From: Nannocystis sp.
Lineage (GTDB): Bacteria; Myxococcota_A; Polyangia; Nannocystales; Nannocystaceae
Length of the DNA stretch: 64,000 bases
Assembly (NCBI GenBank): GCA_016712315.1
Contig: JADJRG010000029.1
Location: 744,001-808,000, forward strand
Direction of reading: 5' to 3'
Part shown: positions 35,506 through 44,340 of the stretch, piece after piece
How positions within the stretch are numbered: position 1 is the stretch's first letter
How the letters are laid out: the number at the start of each line of letters is the position of its first letter
Position numbers and translations under genes: made by a program
Notes under the pieces: generated by a model
What the model saw: the letters and a program-made list of their open reading frames with translations, nothing else
Told to the model about the DNA's origin: nothing
The model's database searches: none

Positions 35506-37035
35506 GTGAGCCCCGTGCTCCTCGATGTCGCCCTCGCCGCGCTCATCGGCCTCGCCGCGCCAGGAGAGATCCAGGATCCGGCCGCGCCCGCCGCCTATGA
35601 GGGATCCCAGGCGGAGCGCGATCTTGACGCCCTCCTCCACAGTCGTGGCTCGGAGTACAGCGCCGCGCGGGCGCGGCTCGAGGCGAACCCTCCGATCGCC
35701 GCGCCGCTCGCGATCGAACGCCTCGCCGCCTCACCGGCGCCTGGACCGGCGGAGCGGCAGCGCTTGCTCGTCTTGCTCGGGACCTTCAACCGCCCCGAGG
35801 ATCTGCAGATCTTCGCGGGCCAACTGAAGCGCGACGTCGCGAGCGTCCCCCCAAGCCGCGCGATCCAGTCGGCTGCGCCGTGGCGTGATCTCCTCCGACA
35901 GTCCGGCGCGCAGGCGCACGATCACCTCATGGTGCTGGTCGGTGATCGCGAGCTGCCTGAGGATGTTCGCGCGCTCTTGCTCGCGGATCTCGTCGCCATC
36001 GAGTCGAGCGAGGGTCTCGTCGCCTTCGCCGGCATGATCGGCCAGGGGAGCCCAGGGCTGCGGATCGCGCTCCGGCAGGCGCTGCTCCGCCGAGCGCAGG
36101 CTTCCCGACGAGATCGTGCGGCGCTCATCGCCGCCCTCGACGCGTCCCTCGAGGGCACCTCACCTGCCCCGCGCGCTGCGCTCCTCGGCCTGCGCGCCGC
36201 GCTCACCGACGGCGACGATCCGCCATTCAACGCCCGCCTCACGGCTGTGGCCGTGGCGGAGGAGGCCCCGTTTGTGATGCGAGCCGCGGCGCTCCGCCTC
36301 CTCGCCGCGCGACCGGCAGATCCACAGATCCACCTCGCCCTCACCCGCCTCGCCGCGGCGCACCTCCCCGCGGCGGCGCGCGGGGTCCAGCTCAGCGAGG
36401 TGATCGCGTGGCTCGCGTTGACAGCGGTCGAGCCAGCGCACGCGCTCCCTCTCGTCCAGCAATTTAACCTCGACGCCGCCGACTCGCCGCGCCTGGCCTC
36501 ATTGGCGTACATGCTCGCGCCAGCGTCCCCGTCGCCGGAGTGGTTAGACGGCGCGCTCAATAATCCCTGGCCAGAGGTCCGCGCAGCGGCGCTCGCGCGT
36601 GTCGAATCTCCCTGCGCCAGTGAGCGTCTCCGGCGGCTCGAGCGCCACGCAGGCAGCGGCGAGAAGGACCCGCTCTGCGTGCGGGAGGCGATCCGCGCGC
36701 TCGGCCGTTGTGGCGGTCCAGCCGCCTTCGTCGCCCTCGATCACCTCCTCATCGACGCGGATCTCGACGCGGCCCGCCGCGCGGACGCGGCCCGTGAGCT
36801 GATCGAGCACCACGGTGAAAAGGGGACCCGGCGGGTCGCGGACGTGATGGTGCGGACCGCCGAGCTCGCCCTCCAGGGTCGCCTCGTCGATCTCCTCCAA
36901 GCGGCCCCCGCCAGCGACCCGGTGATCGCGGCGCTGTGCGAGCTCGCGGGCGCCGAGCCGCCGCTCCGCGCCGCAGTGAGCCGCACCCTCAAGATCATCG
37001 CCCCAGATGCCCCGCCGTGCGACCTGTCCAAGTGA
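35506..37035 (+). CDS. Exported HEAT-like repeat protein
   Basis: A short hydrophobic N-terminus (about 1-20) suggests export. The rest (509 residues in all) is almost entirely Ala/Leu/Arg-rich helical repeats of 35-40 residues, for example SEGLVAFAGMIGQGSPGLR and EVRAAALARVESPCASERLR, the style of HEAT or PBS-lyase-like scaffolds. No catalytic residues stand out. The start is GTG 35506. The stop overlaps the GTG of the Memo-family gene by 4 bp, so translation of the two is coupled. Confidence 0.62.
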   Translation: MSPVLLDVALAALIGLAAPGEIQDPAAPAAYEGSQAERDLDALLHSRGSEYSAARARLEANPPIAAPLAIERLAASPAPGPAERQRLLVLLGTFNRPEDLQIFAGQLKRDVASVPPSRAIQSAAPWRDLLRQSGAQAHDHLMVLVGDRELPEDVRALLLADLVAIESSEGLVAFAGMIGQGSPGLRIALRQALLRRAQASRRDRAALIAALDASLEGTSPAPRAALLGLRAALTDGDDPPFNARLTAVAVAEEAPFVMRAAALRLLAARPADPQIHLALTRLAAAHLPAAARGVQLSEVIAWLALTAVEPAHALPLVQQFNLDAADSPRLASLAYMLAPASPSPEWLDGALNNPWPEVRAAALARVESPCASERLRRLERHAGSGEKDPLCVREAIRALGRCGGPAAFVALDHLLIDADLDAARRADAARELIEHHGEKGTRRVADVMVRTAELALQGRLVDLLQAAPASDPVIAALCELAGAEPPLRAAVSRTLKIIAPDAPPCDLSK

Positions 37036-38252
37036 CCACCCTACGTCCGAAGCTCCGCAGGCTCGATCGTCACCGGCTCGATCGCGACGGTGAGGCGTTG
37101 ATCGTCCTCCGTGATCCGATCGGCCTCGCCGATCCGGTCGCGTTGCCCGCTGAGGCGGGCGTGATTCTCGATCTTCTCGACGGTGAGCGCACCGCGGCTC
37201 AGATCCGGCATACGCTGCTCTTCCGCGGCGGCCCGCGCTTCGACGCCGATGAGATCGAGGGTCTGATCGAGGCGCTCGCCGAGGCATGGTTGCTCGACGA
37301 CGACGCCTTCCGCGAGCGATGGGCCGCTCTACACCGCGATTTCATCGATGCGCCGCTCCGCGAACCGATCTACGCCGGTGTACTGTATCCGCGGGATCCC
37401 GCGCAGCTCCGCGGGCTCTGGGGCGCGCTGATCGGTGATCCTCGCGTGCGCCGCAGCTCACGCGAGGAGGAGGCGCTGCTGGGCGTCGTCCTGCCGCACC
37501 AACCGTTCGATCAGATCGGCCGGATCCTGGATCTCACGCTGCGTCGCCTCCCGTCGCCAGACAGCCTCGACCTGATCGTCCTACTCGGCACCGATCACCA
37601 CCCTGGTCTCACCCCCTTTGCCTTGACCGACAAGAGCTATCGGACGCCGCTCGGCGTCGTCCAGACAGATTCGTCGCTGGTAGCGACGCTGAGCGAGCGT
37701 CTACCATGGGTACGACGTGAGGAGATCCGACACCGCCAAGCGCTCAGCCTCGAGTTGGGCGCCACGCTGATCCAAGCGCTCTATCCGGAGGCGAGGCCGC
37801 CGATCCTGCCGATCCTCTGCGGTCAAACGGCGGGCGTCGCTGGTGCGGGTGGTGAGGCGAGCGATGACTTCTTCGCGGCGATGGAGCGTGAGCTGTCAGG
37901 CGCGCGTGTGTTCTGGTGGACGATGGCCGAGCTCTGCCATGCGGGTCTGGCGTACGGTCGGCCGCCTCTGACCGAAGACGCTGCGGACGCGCTGACTCGC
38001 CACGATCACTGGCTCATCGAGCCGCTGCTGTGTGGTCGCCCCGATCAGCTCGGGCGCCGCCTCTTCGCCGAAGATCCGGTGTTTGGCAGGGCGAGCGGCG
38101 GCGCAGCCCTCAGCACCGTCGCTCGCCTCTTGCCGGTCGGATACCGCGGCGAGATGGCCTGGTACGAGCCATTTACGCCGCCTGGGGTGGAGCGAGGGCT
38201 CGCGGGTCTCGTCGGTCTCCGGCTCCTCGCGCCCGGTGAGGCTGTCCGCTAG
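37032..38252 (+). CDS. Memo-family (AmmeMemoRadiSam B) protein with N-terminal PqqD-like domain
   Basis: Residues about 12-95 resemble a PqqD-type winged helix (GLADPVALPAEAGVILDLLDGERT). Residues about 110-405 form a Memo domain, beginning PIYAGVLYPRDPAQLRGLW. The Memo metal-site residues are kept: His156 (LPH), His189/190 (GTDHH), His234 (RHRQALSLE) and Cys302 (ELCHAG). Human MEMO1 binds redox metal through such residues; bacterial relatives often lie next to AMMECR1 and radical-SAM genes, which are absent here. The start is a GTG in a GTGA overlap with the HEAT-like gene. Its last 4 bp overlap the convergent TetR gene. Confidence 0.78.
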   Translation: MTTLRPKLRRLDRHRLDRDGEALIVLRDPIGLADPVALPAEAGVILDLLDGERTAAQIRHTLLFRGGPRFDADEIEGLIEALAEAWLLDDDAFRERWAALHRDFIDAPLREPIYAGVLYPRDPAQLRGLWGALIGDPRVRRSSREEEALLGVVLPHQPFDQIGRILDLTLRRLPSPDSLDLIVLLGTDHHPGLTPFALTDKSYRTPLGVVQTDSSLVATLSERLPWVRREEIRHRQALSLELGATLIQALYPEARPPILPILCGQTAGVAGAGGEASDDFFAAMERELSGARVFWWTMAELCHAGLAYGRPPLTEDAADALTRHDHWLIEPLLCGRPDQLGRRLFAEDPVFGRASGGAALSTVARLLPVGYRGEMAWYEPFTPPGVERGLAGLVGLRLLAPGEAVR

Positions 38253-38875
38253 TTCGCGCCGCTCGTCGCCCCCGCTGGCTCTACGCGCGAGCTCAGCATC
38301 TGCATCACGTCGTCGACGACGTCATCGACCCGCAGCGGCAGCTTGCCGTTGCTGTCGAGCGCAGCGTGGGCCCCGAGCCCTTGGACCAGCGCGAGGATCA
38401 CCTGCGCTAGCGCCGTCGGGTCACCCGCGCGGAAGACCCCCTCACGGATCCCTCGCTCGATCACCCCGGCGTAGAGGCTTCGCATCGCCGTCAGCGCCTG
38501 TTCGAGCTTCGAGCGGAACTCGGCCTCTTGGACGGCCATGCTGACGAGCAGGTTGGTCAGCCGCGTCTCATCCGGGTTGTCTTCGACGGTCTGTAAGTGG
38601 GCCCTGAGCAGGTGGCGGAGCGTCGTCTCTGCCGGCTGGTCGGCCGCCGGCTCGAAGCTCCATCGGTTGCCGATGGCCGCGATCTGGGCGTCGAGGATGT
38701 CGCTAAATAGCTGCTCCTTCGCCCGATAGTGGAAGTAGACCCCTCCCTTGCTCAGACCAGCCTCTCTCGCGATGTCGAGGAGTCGAGTCGCTGCGAATCC
38801 ACGGCGTACGAAGCACCGTGTGGCTGCGTCCCGGATCTGCTGCTTGCGTTGCTCATCCGATTTTTGGCGTGTCAT
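38249..38875 (-). CDS. TetR-family transcriptional regulator
   Basis: The N-terminal helix-turn-helix reads DAATRCFVRRGFAATRLLDIAREAGLSKGGVYFHYRAKEQLF-like in two blocks, the textbook TetR pattern. The C-terminal ligand/dimer domain is of the AcrR/FadR-like size (about 208 residues in total). ATG 38875 is chosen because GGGAGGT lies about 9 nt upstream; an ATG at 38902 would add nine residues. It is convergent with, and overlaps, the Memo gene by 4 bp. The upstream region (to 39165) is shared with a divergent lipoprotein gene, a likely place for its operator. The ligand is unknown. Confidence 0.9.
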   Translation of the reverse strand: MTRQKSDEQRKQQIRDAATRCFVRRGFAATRLLDIAREAGLSKGGVYFHYRAKEQLFSDILDAQIAAIGNRWSFEPAADQPAETTLRHLLRAHLQTVEDNPDETRLTNLLVSMAVQEAEFRSKLEQALTAMRSLYAGVIERGIREGVFRAGDPTALAQVILALVQGLGAHAALDSNGKLPLRVDDVVDDVMQMLSSRVEPAGATSGAN

Positions 38876-39165
38876 GGTTTCCCCACCTCCCGAAGAGTCC
38901 AAAGCCCCAATGTCACTACGCTAGCGCCTCACCCGTGGGGCCTGTCCAGGGGCGATAATTCACGCACCTAGTGCCCTCTAGAGGCTTGAATTCCCCCTCT
39001 GCGCGATGTCGATGCAGGAGCGGCTGCGGGGCCGGTCGCCCCCCACGCTCGCGCCTGCGCCCACGAGCGCGCGATGTCGCGAGCTTCGTGCGATGGTTTG
39101 ACGGGCCGCGCGACCGGCGCTGAATATCAAAGCGCCGCGCCCGTCCCTCCGCCTCACGAGGTCGC
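38876..39165. other. Divergent intergenic region between tetR and a lipoprotein gene
   Basis: A 290-bp stretch without a credible gene. It holds a perfect 10-bp palindrome CCTCTAGAGG (38975-38984) and the promoter-like pair described at 39098-39127. TetR operators are usually longer inverted repeats, so the palindrome is only a weak candidate. Confidence 0.4.
39098..39127 (+). promoter_or_regulatory. Possible promoter of the 39166 lipoprotein gene
   Basis: TTGACG (39098-39103) is 18 bp from GAATAT (39122-39127). The -35 match is good and the -10 match weak. Confidence 0.35.
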
Positions 39166-39603
39166 ATGTTCACCAGCCGCCGCTCTCAATTTGTCTTTGC
39201 AACCATCGCCGCCATCAGCCTCGCGCTGCCGGCTTGCTCCTTCTCCTACTCGAGCTCCTCCGGCTCCGCGGCGCCGAACAGCGCCGGAAAGCCGATCAAG
39301 AAGTCATCGAGCAAGCCGACCGGTAAGAGCACGGGCAAGGTGATCACGCCAGCTCCGGCGCCCACACCAGCTCCGATGCCGAAGGGCGTCAACCAGCCTG
39401 CTGATGACGCTGACAGCGCACCGATCCCAAAGGGAGAGGCGAAGCCGGCCAGCACGCCATCAAGCACGACGACGCTGACCACCAAACCAGCAGGGCCCGC
39501 TGAGCCAGCGGCGGATCCAGCCAAGCCCAACCTGGTCGAGAACGACAGCACGTCGAACCCCAAGCCCAAGACGCCGGCCGCGAAGACAGCGATCACCAAC
39601 TGA
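39166..39603 (+). CDS. Small Pro/Lys/Ser-rich lipoprotein
   Basis: A signal peptide with lipobox LPAC is followed by about 120 residues of low-complexity sequence: Ser-rich, then Lys/Ser, then Pro/Ala-rich with alternating Ala-Pro (about residues 62-72) and two PKGxxxPA units. No folded domain is evident; such linkers can cross or bind the peptidoglycan layer. GAGG sits 5 nt before the ATG. A strong hairpin shared with the convergent HU gene follows the stop codon. Confidence 0.68.
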   Translation: MFTSRRSQFVFATIAAISLALPACSFSYSSSSGSAAPNSAGKPIKKSSSKPTGKSTGKVITPAPAPTPAPMPKGVNQPADDADSAPIPKGEAKPASTPSSTTTLTTKPAGPAEPAADPAKPNLVENDSTSNPKPKTPAAKTAITN

Positions 39604-39613
39604 AGAAAGAGGA

Positions 39614-39647
39614 CGAGCGCGCCCTCGAATGACGTGTGGCGCGCTCG
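39614..39647. terminator. Bidirectional terminator hairpin
   Basis: CGAGCGCGCC (39614-39623) and GGCGCGCTCG (39638-39647) form a perfect 10-bp stem with a 14-nt loop, in the gap between two convergent genes. A short T-rich stretch (GATGTTTGA) follows on the plus strand. Confidence 0.6.
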
Positions 39648-39668
39648 ATGTTTGACGGCCGCGGTCGA

Positions 39669-40265
39669 TCAGGCGCCCGAGGCTCCCGAGCTCTTCTTGC
39701 TCGGGGCACGCGCGGCCTTCACCCGCTGAATCGGCGGCGCTGGGAGGGCGAGGCTCGACCGAAAAAGCGCGGTGTCGATCGCCTCATCATCCAAGTCCTC
39801 GAGCTCGACCTCGTCCCGTGAGCGCAGGCGCCGACGCGAGTTTGATCGCTCCGCGTCGTCATCACCCAGATCGTCAACTTCGATCGAGGGGAGGTGCAGG
39901 AGATCCGCGGACTCAGGCTCATCCTTGCCGCGCGCCGAGTCGCCGCTCCGTGGCGACTCCCCGTTGAGGGCGCGTCGAAGCTCGACGCCTGGGCGGAAGT
40001 CGATGGTGAAGCTCGCGTCGATCACCATGGGCTCCAAGGTCCGCGGGTTGACGCCGTTCCGCGCGGGGCGCTTCTTCTTGAGGAACGTACCGAAGCCCGG
40101 AAAGGTGAAGCGCGGCGACTGGCTCTTCGTGACCTTGGAGCGCACGAAGTAGGCGCCGAGCTCGTCGAAGGCGAGGTCGACGATCTGCTGCACACACTTC
40201 TTCGTGACGTCCGGAGGGAGGTCCCGTGACTTGGCGATCTTCTCGATGAGTTCGGCCTTCGTCAT
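39669..40265 (-). CDS. HU/IHF-family DNA-binding protein with 100-residue tail
   Basis: The first 100 residues are an HU/IHF fold: MTKAELIEKIAKS, then KKCVQQIVDLAFDEL, then the strand FTFPGFGTFLKKKRPAR with the NPRT arm. HU-type proteins bend and compact DNA. Typical HU ends near 90-95 residues; this one continues for about 100 more, first acidic (DDLGDDDAERS), then mixed, and ends basic (RVKAARAPSKKSSG). The acidic-basic tail may tune DNA binding or dimer contacts (inference). A good promoter lies upstream, and a terminator shared with the convergent gene lies after the stop. Confidence 0.88.
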   Translation of the reverse strand: MTKAELIEKIAKSRDLPPDVTKKCVQQIVDLAFDELGAYFVRSKVTKSQSPRFTFPGFGTFLKKKRPARNGVNPRTLEPMVIDASFTIDFRPGVELRRALNGESPRSGDSARGKDEPESADLLHLPSIEVDDLGDDDAERSNSRRRLRSRDEVELEDLDDEAIDTALFRSSLALPAPPIQRVKAARAPSKKSSGASGA

Positions 40266-40292
40266 GCAAGATCCAAGAGCGATGAGCCACGA

Positions 40293-40322
40293 ACTCTAGA
40301 AGTCCGCGCTGATCCGAGTCAA
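40293..40322 (-). promoter_or_regulatory. Promoter of the HU-like gene
   Basis: On the minus strand, TTGACT (40322-40317) and TAGAGT (40298-40293) are 18 bp apart, and the start codon is 27 nt below the -10 box. No strong ribosome binding site is seen in the short leader. Confidence 0.55.
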
Positions 40323-40344
40323 CCCCTTTCACGCGCCTTTCAAG

Positions 40345-41235
40345 TCAGCGCGTCACCAGCGCGAGCGCTCGCCGCAGATCTGCGAGCACAGTCGCGTTTG
40401 TCGTGCCCTCACCCTCGGCCTCGTCGCGCTCTTGCCGCAGCACGTACGAAGGGTGATACGTCACGACCACAGGCACGCGAAGCCCAGCTTGCGGCTCTTC
40501 GTAGGTCCATACTTGCTGGCGCATCGAACCCATGGACCGCCGCTCCGCGCCGATCAACAGCATGCCGGCGTGACGGCCGAGCGCGACCAAAACCTGGGGC
40601 CGGATCGCGCGGATCTGGGCGCGCAAAAAAGGTGAACAACGCTCGACCTCGAGGGGCTCTGGATCGCGGTTCAGAGGCGGCCGACACTTGACGACGTTCG
40701 CGATATAAACGGCGCTTCTAGTCAGCCCCAGCGCCTCGATCCACTGGTTGAGCCGCTGTCCTGCGCGGCCGACGAACGGCTCACCGCGCAGGTCTTCATC
40801 GTGGCCCGGCGCCTCACCGACGAACATCAGCGGCGCGTCTGCGTCACCGACCCCGAAGACAATCTTCGTTCGTGTGGCCGCGAGCGGGCAGCGTTGACAA
40901 TCGCCGAGGTTTTTGGCGCGGAGATACTCGAGCTTCTGGGCTGCGCTCCAGCTCTTCGCCTGTGAGCGGACGTCCGGAGCCGGCGCCGGTGAGCTCGCCT
41001 CGAGCGGCGAGGATGCGGTCTGCTCTCTTTGAACGCTAGGCTCGTCGAGCGGAGCGCCTGACTGATCGAGCGGCTCGTACTCAGCGGCGGCGGCGCTCGG
41101 ACTTCCCGGGGGCATCGGCGCCGCTGAGACATAACGAACACCGCGGAACTCCTGGAGGTGACGGAGGTGAGCAGCGAAGGCCCCCGCGATCCGCCTGGCC
41201 TCCTCGCGAGGATCGGTGACGTCCTGCTCGCTCAT
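40345..41235 (-). CDS. Family 4 uracil-DNA glycosylase (4Fe-4S)
   Basis: Removes uracil from DNA. The active-site motif GEAPGHDED (140-148) and the C-terminal TYHPSYVLR are typical of family 4. Four Cys (113, 116, 184, 200) in the expected spacing (CQRC, VKC, ERC) should hold the iron-sulfur cluster. The first 95 residues are a low-complexity, probably unfolded leader not found in short homologues. ATG 41235 overlaps the coaBC stop by 4 bp (ATGA), so it is the last gene of the long minus-strand run. Confidence 0.93.
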   Translation of the reverse strand: MSEQDVTDPREEARRIAGAFAAHLRHLQEFRGVRYVSAAPMPPGSPSAAAAEYEPLDQSGAPLDEPSVQREQTASSPLEASSPAPAPDVRSQAKSWSAAQKLEYLRAKNLGDCQRCPLAATRTKIVFGVGDADAPLMFVGEAPGHDEDLRGEPFVGRAGQRLNQWIEALGLTRSAVYIANVVKCRPPLNRDPEPLEVERCSPFLRAQIRAIRPQVLVALGRHAGMLLIGAERRSMGSMRQQVWTYEEPQAGLRVPVVVTYHPSYVLRQERDEAEGEGTTNATVLADLRRALALVTR

Positions 41236-42521
41236 GCAGATCCCCGCCACCAGCGCTCGGCGAGGGTCCGAAGCAGCCATCGCGCGAGCGCAGACTTGCT
41301 CATTGGCGGCCCCGAGTCGATCACCGTGACGGCGTCCCCCGCGGCGGACGATCCGCGGATCAGCAGCGAGCCCGCGTTGGTCGCGCTGGCGAAGCCGACG
41401 CCCGCGACACCGACGCGGTTAGCGAAGATCGCGTCGGTCCCCTTCGCGAGCAGCTTGGCACGGCCGAGCCGGACAAGCTCGTCATCGATAGGTTCACCTG
41501 GCCGAGCATCGAGGGTCTGGGCCGCGAAGCCGAGGAAACGAGCGCGATCGCCGTGGTCGCGGACGAGGCTCGCCAGTACATCGACGCCGATGCGCCAGCG
41601 CATGGCGCCCATCACCTCTAGCAGTTCGGCCTTCTCGAGCTTGCTGGGCGCCGAATCCACCTCGAGATCACCTACAGCCGCGACCATCGCGACCAGATCG
41701 TGGGGGGCCGCGACCAAGGCCGCGTTCATCGCGTCGTGCATCTCTGCGGCGGTCTCCACATCGACGCGCCGGATGCCGGTCGGGGTCGCGAGCTCCACCG
41801 GACCCGCGACCAGCGTCACGTCAGCGCCGAGGCGTTGCGCCGCCGCGGCGAGCGCGAAGCCCATCAAGCCGGTCGAAGCGTTCGCGATGAAGCGCACTGG
41901 ATCGAGGTAGGTACGCGTCGGCCCAGCGGAGACCATCACGCGACGCCCGCGCAGGAGCGCGTCGCGCGGGTCGCGATCGAGGCGATCAAGCGACGCGGTC
42001 ACCAGGATCGCAGGGTCGATCATGCGCCCCTCACCGATCCACCCACACGCGAGCTCGCCGCGATCGGGGCCGATGAATTCGCCACCACGCTCTTGTAGCA
42101 CCCGGAGGTTCTGGACCGTCGCTGCGTTGCGCCACATGTTGGTGTTCATCGCAGGCGCCCAGAGCACCGGCGCGCGCGTCGCGAGCAGGCAGCACGTGAC
42201 CAGATCGTCGGCCATCCCCGCGGCCGCGCGCGCCATAAGATCCGCGGTCGCTGGAGCGACGAGCACGACATCCGGCCAGTCAGCGAGCTCGATATGACCG
42301 ACGCGTCCCTCCTCCGCGACGTCGATCAGCCGGCTACGCACCGGCCTACCCGAGACCGTCGCCAGCGCGAGCTCGCCGACGAACGCCCGCGCAGACTCTG
42401 TGAGCAGCACTTGGACCTCGCAGCCCGCGGCCCGCAGCGCCCGCACCAGCTCGGGCGCCTTGTAGGCGGCGATCCCACCGCTCACGCAGAGCAGGATCTT
42501 GGGCGCGCCCCCTGCACTCAT
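41232..42521 (-). CDS. coaBC: Bifunctional CoA biosynthesis protein CoaBC
   Basis: Joins phosphopantothenate to cysteine (CoaB, C-terminal half) and decarboxylates the product (CoaC, N-terminal half, FMN-dependent). CoaC motifs: VSGGIAAYKAPELVRAL, GHIELADWPD with the catalytic His, PAMNTNMWRN and the substrate-loop Cys in CGWIGEGRM. The CoaB part starts with MVSAGPTRTYLDPVRFI and includes SKLEKAELLEVM, a variant of the usual KIKK segment. The 429-residue length is normal. It overlaps both neighbours by 4 bp. Confidence 0.95.
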   Translation of the reverse strand: MSAGGAPKILLCVSGGIAAYKAPELVRALRAAGCEVQVLLTESARAFVGELALATVSGRPVRSRLIDVAEEGRVGHIELADWPDVVLVAPATADLMARAAAGMADDLVTCCLLATRAPVLWAPAMNTNMWRNAATVQNLRVLQERGGEFIGPDRGELACGWIGEGRMIDPAILVTASLDRLDRDPRDALLRGRRVMVSAGPTRTYLDPVRFIANASTGLMGFALAAAAQRLGADVTLVAGPVELATPTGIRRVDVETAAEMHDAMNAALVAAPHDLVAMVAAVGDLEVDSAPSKLEKAELLEVMGAMRWRIGVDVLASLVRDHGDRARFLGFAAQTLDARPGEPIDDELVRLGRAKLLAKGTDAIFANRVGVAGVGFASATNAGSLLIRGSSAAGDAVTVIDSGPPMSKSALARWLLRTLAERWWRGSA

Positions 42522-43675
42522 CCGATCCCCCGCGTCAACGGGACAGACCCGAGGGTCGCGATCCCATAGCCCTCGAGGCCGATGATCTTGCGCGGGTTGT
42601 CGGTCATGACCTGGATCCGTCGCACCCCGAGGCTCTTCAACACCTGCGCGCCGAGCCCGAACTCACGGAAGCCCGCCTCTGCGGGCTTGGGCGCGGGCCT
42701 CGGCGCGCGCGGCTTCGTCGACACATCGGCGGCCGCGGGGCCCTCGCCGATCACGTAGAGGAACACCCCGCGGCCGGCCTCGTCGATCTGCCGCACCGCC
42801 GCGCGGAGGCGCGAGGCGGAGTCATCCTGGGCGATCCCGAAGACATCGCCTAAGAGGTTCGACCGCTGCGCACGCAGCAGCACCGCGTCGTCGCCGTCGA
42901 GCGGCTGACGGAGCTCGCCCTTCGACAGGACGACGAAGTCTGCGCGCGGATCGACGCGGGAGCGGAAGCCTCGGATCGTCCAGCCGTCAACCGCCGCGAT
43001 CCCGAGCGAAGGCGAGATCAGCGGCGCGCACGAGACCTCATCGACCAAGATCTCCCGCTGGAGCCGGTAGGCGATCAGCTCCGCGATCGTCAGGATCTCG
43101 ATCTTGTGTCGCGCGGCGAAGACCTCGAGATCGTCCATGCGCGCCATCTCGCCGTCGTCCCGCATGATCTCGCAGATCACGCCGGCAGGGCGAAGCCCGG
43201 CCATACGCGCCAGATCGACGGATCCTTCGGTGTGTCCGGAGCGGACCAGGACGCCGCCGGCTTGCGCGCGCAGCGGGAAGATATGGCCGGGGCTCACGAC
43301 GTCCTGAGGCCCATAACGATCATCCGACGCGACACGGATCGTCTCCGCTCGATCAGCCGCAGAGATGCCGGTCGTGACGCCACGGCGCGCCTCGATCGAC
43401 ACCGTGAAGGCGGTCCCCATGTGGCCAGGATCCGTGGGGACCATCATCGGGAGCCCTAGCGTCTTCACCCGCTCAGCGGTGAGCGCGAGGCAGATCAGCC
43501 CTCGCCCCTCCCGGCACATGAAGTTGACGTGCTCCGCGTGACAGTGCTCCGCGGCGACCACCAAGTCGCCCTCATTCTCGCGATCCTCATCGTCTACGAG
43601 GACGATCATGCCGCCGCGTCGGATGATCTCAAGGCAGCGTTCGACATGCTCCAGCTCGGGAAAATTCATGGTCAC
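42518..43675 (-). CDS. ribBA: DHBP synthase fused to a degenerate GTP cyclohydrolase II
   Basis: Residues 1-208 are an intact 3,4-dihydroxy-2-butanone-4-phosphate synthase (RibB), with [10 protein letters not shown] (28-37) and [16 protein letters not shown] (145-160), feeding the four-carbon unit of riboflavin. Residues 215-385 correspond to GTP cyclohydrolase II (RibA), but the zinc motif that normally reads CxSECLTGDxxxSxRCDC is [20 protein letters not shown] (268-287), without any of the three Cys. The RibA half should therefore be inactive, and an active cyclohydrolase must be encoded elsewhere (inference). It lies 3 bp after ribE and overlaps coaBC. Confidence 0.9.
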   Translation of the reverse strand: MTMNFPELEHVERCLEIIRRGGMIVLVDDEDRENEGDLVVAAEHCHAEHVNFMCREGRGLICLALTAERVKTLGLPMMVPTDPGHMGTAFTVSIEARRGVTTGISAADRAETIRVASDDRYGPQDVVSPGHIFPLRAQAGGVLVRSGHTEGSVDLARMAGLRPAGVICEIMRDDGEMARMDDLEVFAARHKIEILTIAELIAYRLQREILVDEVSCAPLISPSLGIAAVDGWTIRGFRSRVDPRADFVVLSKGELRQPLDGDDAVLLRAQRSNLLGDVFGIAQDDSASRLRAAVRQIDEAGRGVFLYVIGEGPAAADVSTKPRAPRPAPKPAEAGFREFGLGAQVLKSLGVRRIQVMTDNPRKIIGLEGYGIATLGSVPLTRGIG

Positions 43676-43677
43676 TC

Positions 43678-44331
43678 CTACGGCTTGTGATCGAGGTAGC
43701 CCGCCCTCGCGAGCCCCTCCAAGGTGAGGCCCGCGGGAACTACGCGCGCGCTCAAGAGGCGCTCGATGTAGCGGGCGATGAGATCGACTTCGAGGTTGAC
43801 CGCGGCGCCCCTACGCAGCGATCCAAGCGTCGTCACCGCGAGGGTGTGTGTGATCAGACCGACCGCGAAGCCCGTCTCGTCGATCTCGTTGACAGTGAGG
43901 CTCACGCCGTCGACGCAGATCGATCCCTTCACGGCGATGAATCGCCGCAGATCGGCTGGCGCGTCGAACCACAGCAGCGCCGCGTCGCCGCGCGCGCTGC
44001 TGCTGCGGAGCGCGCCGATCCCGTCGACATGCCCGGAGACCAAGTGTCCACCTAACGGGTCGGAAAAGCGTAGCGCGGGCTCGAGGTTCACCGTCTCGCC
44101 CACACGGAGAGCGCTGAGGGTCGTCCGCGCGAGCGTCTCAAACGCCGCCTCAGCCTCGAACCACTCCGAGGTGGACGCCGTGACCGTCAAGCAGACCCCC
44201 GCGATCGCTACGCTCGCACCGAGCGCACGATCACCGTCACGCAGAGGCGCTCGGACCTGTAGCACCTTGCTCTGCGCGCGCGGACGCAGCGCCCCGACAG
44301 TCCCCACCATCTGCACGAGGCCGGTGAACAT
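43678..44331 (-). CDS. ribE: Riboflavin synthase alpha chain
   Basis: Dismutates two lumazines to riboflavin. It consists of two internal lumazine-binding repeats. The first begins MFTGLVQMVGTV and contains GASVAIAGVCLTVT; the second contains HLVSGHVDGIG and KGSICVDGVSLTVNE. Length is 217 residues, as expected. It lies 10 bp after ribD in a rib gene group that here lacks a lumazine synthase gene (ribH). Confidence 0.95.
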   Translation of the reverse strand: MFTGLVQMVGTVGALRPRAQSKVLQVRAPLRDGDRALGASVAIAGVCLTVTASTSEWFEAEAAFETLARTTLSALRVGETVNLEPALRFSDPLGGHLVSGHVDGIGALRSSSARGDAALLWFDAPADLRRFIAVKGSICVDGVSLTVNEIDETGFAVGLITHTLAVTTLGSLRRGAAVNLEVDLIARYIERLLSARVVPAGLTLEGLARAGYLDHKP

Positions 44332-44340
44332 CGACGAGGT

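Noticed and set aside
38975..38984. CCTCTAGAGG palindrome as the TetR operator
   Set aside because: Only 10 bp and single-copy; TetR operators are usually longer. Kept only as a note for the intergenic region.
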